From: Lachnospiraceae bacterium A4
GTDB lineage: Bacteria > Bacillota > Clostridia > Lachnospirales > Lachnospiraceae
Assembly (NCBI GenBank): GCA_000403215.2
Contig: KE159565.1
Location: forward strand, 34,528 to 98,527
Direction of reading: 5' to 3'
DNA length: 64,000 nt
Part shown: positions 63,453-64,000 of the stretch, piece by piece
Layout: every line of letters starts with the position of its first letter
Position numbering within the stretch: the stretch's first letter is position 1
Position numbers and translations under genes: made by a program
The notes under the pieces: model-generated
Database searches by the model: none
The model's input: only the letters and a program-made list of their open reading frames with translations
What the model was told of the DNA's origin: nothing

Positions 63453-64000
63453 ATGGGCATTTATCTAAACCCGGGAAACATTAGTTTTGCAAAGACAATT
63501 CGTTCGGAAATCTATGTAGATAAGACAGGGCTGATTGCATGCACAAATGAATATCTAAATACAAAAAATCAATACCTCTGCGTCAGCAGGCCAAGGCGTT
63601 TTGGCAAATCCATGACCCTAGAAATGCTTGCCGCATACTACAGTTGCGGCTGCAATTCAAGGGAGTTGTTTGCAGGGTTCAAGATTGCGCAGCATAAAGA
63701 TTTTGAGAAACATCTGAACCAATATGATGTGATTTATCTGAATATGCAGCAGTTTCTAATACGGGCAAAAAAGCAGGAGGTTACGCAGTATCTGGAACAG
63801 GCAGTGCTTGAAGAACTCAGGGAGGTGTATGGAAACTGGTTTTCAGCGCAAATCACAGATTTAACAACAGCGCTTGAAAAGATTTTTGTAAAAACAGAAA
63901 AGCAATTTATATTCCTGATTGACGAGTGGGACTGCGTGATGCGGGAACGGCAGGAGTCGGAGGCAATGCAAAAGCAGTATCTTGACTTTCTGCGCGATTT
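63453..64000 (+). CDS. AAA-ATPase-like / PDDEXK_9 protein, array copy 3 (cut by window end)
   Basis: The ATG at 63453 follows ATGGAGG. 182 codons are visible without a stop. The N-terminus (NISFAKTIRSEIYVDKTG) matches copy 1, not copy 2; RPRRFGKSMTLEMLAAYY and FLIDEWDCVMRERQE are identical to both. Residues about 103-152 (IRAKKQEVTQYLEQAVLEEL, YGNWFSAQITDLTTALEKIF) are clearly different from the other copies. The nuclease part is beyond the window. Confidence 0.9.
   Translation, partial: MGIYLNPGNISFAKTIRSEIYVDKTGLIACTNEYLNTKNQYLCVSRPRRFGKSMTLEMLAAYYSCGCNSRELFAGFKIAQHKDFEKHLNQYDVIYLNMQQFLIRAKKQEVTQYLEQAVLEELREVYGNWFSAQITDLTTALEKIFVKTEKQFIFLIDEWDCVMRERQESEAMQKQYLDFLRD

Noticed and set aside
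1..64000. CRISPR arrays, tRNA or rRNA genes, intact insertion sequences, phage genes
   Set aside because: I searched by eye on both strands and saw no regularly spaced repeats, no tRNA-like cloverleaf and no transposase or integrase frame; the repeats at 61.5-63.4 kb are too few and uneven for CRISPR.

Overview
The window looks like chromosomal DNA of a motile, anaerobic Firmicute of the Lachnospiraceae type (Clostridia). This is an inference from gene content: DUF4317, DUF5688, FlxA-like, DUF4349 and DUF4956 families, multi-copy AAA-ATPase-like/PDDEXK_9 genes, a tetrahydrofolate riboswitch in front of an ECF folate S-component, several chemoreceptors, and strong AGGAGG ribosome binding sites. 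Most of the DNA has balanced base composition. A few genes (1418-5053, 41346-42038) are clearly more AT-rich and may be more recently acquired. I see no rRNA, tRNA, CRISPR array, intact transposase or phage module.

Left part (1-9.8 kb): the tail of an ABC ATPase with its permease, a GNAT acetyltransferase, a small membrane protein, an M56 (BlaR1-like) metallopeptidase with a large inverted repeat at its promoter, remnants of a sigma factor and a lipoprotein, DUF4317, a first AAA-ATPase-like/PDDEXK_9 protein and nicotinate phosphoribosyltransferase. Central housekeeping (9.8-28.3 kb): glycogen phosphorylase, a lipoprotein plus a zinc-ribbon/LRR membrane protein, folT with its THF riboswitch, an Mrr-like nuclease, YlmH, a MATE transporter, a GH9-like lipoprotein followed by ddl-murF (peptidoglycan precursor), plsC, a PrcB-like lipoprotein and pyrC.

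Surface and signalling (28.3-42 kb): two chemoreceptors, a 1477-residue secreted protein combining a transglutaminase-like core, two thioredoxin-like domains and InlB-type repeats, then a heterodimeric ABC exporter whose two halves are separated by a SUKH (SMI1/KNR4) gene. At 42.0-47.3 kb lies a VTC / DUF4956 / Cthe_2159-type carbohydrate-binding / response regulator / histidine kinase locus. Its VTC gene is broken and its receiver domain truncated, although a clean tandem-repeat operator precedes it.

Right part (47.3-64 kb): a GH113-like hydrolase, DUF5688 and a ThuA-isomerase fusion; a signalling cassette (chemoreceptor, GHKL kinase, LytTR regulator, OmpR regulator, DUF4349 lipoprotein); a Sel1 protein; a FlxA-like protein; a YbaK-type deacylase; and a tandem array of at least three mosaic AAA-ATPase-like/PDDEXK_9 genes running off the end. 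The most notable items are that mosaic array, the decayed VTC regulatory locus, the SUKH gene inside the exporter operon, and several gene remnants that look like internal-deletion or frameshift scars.
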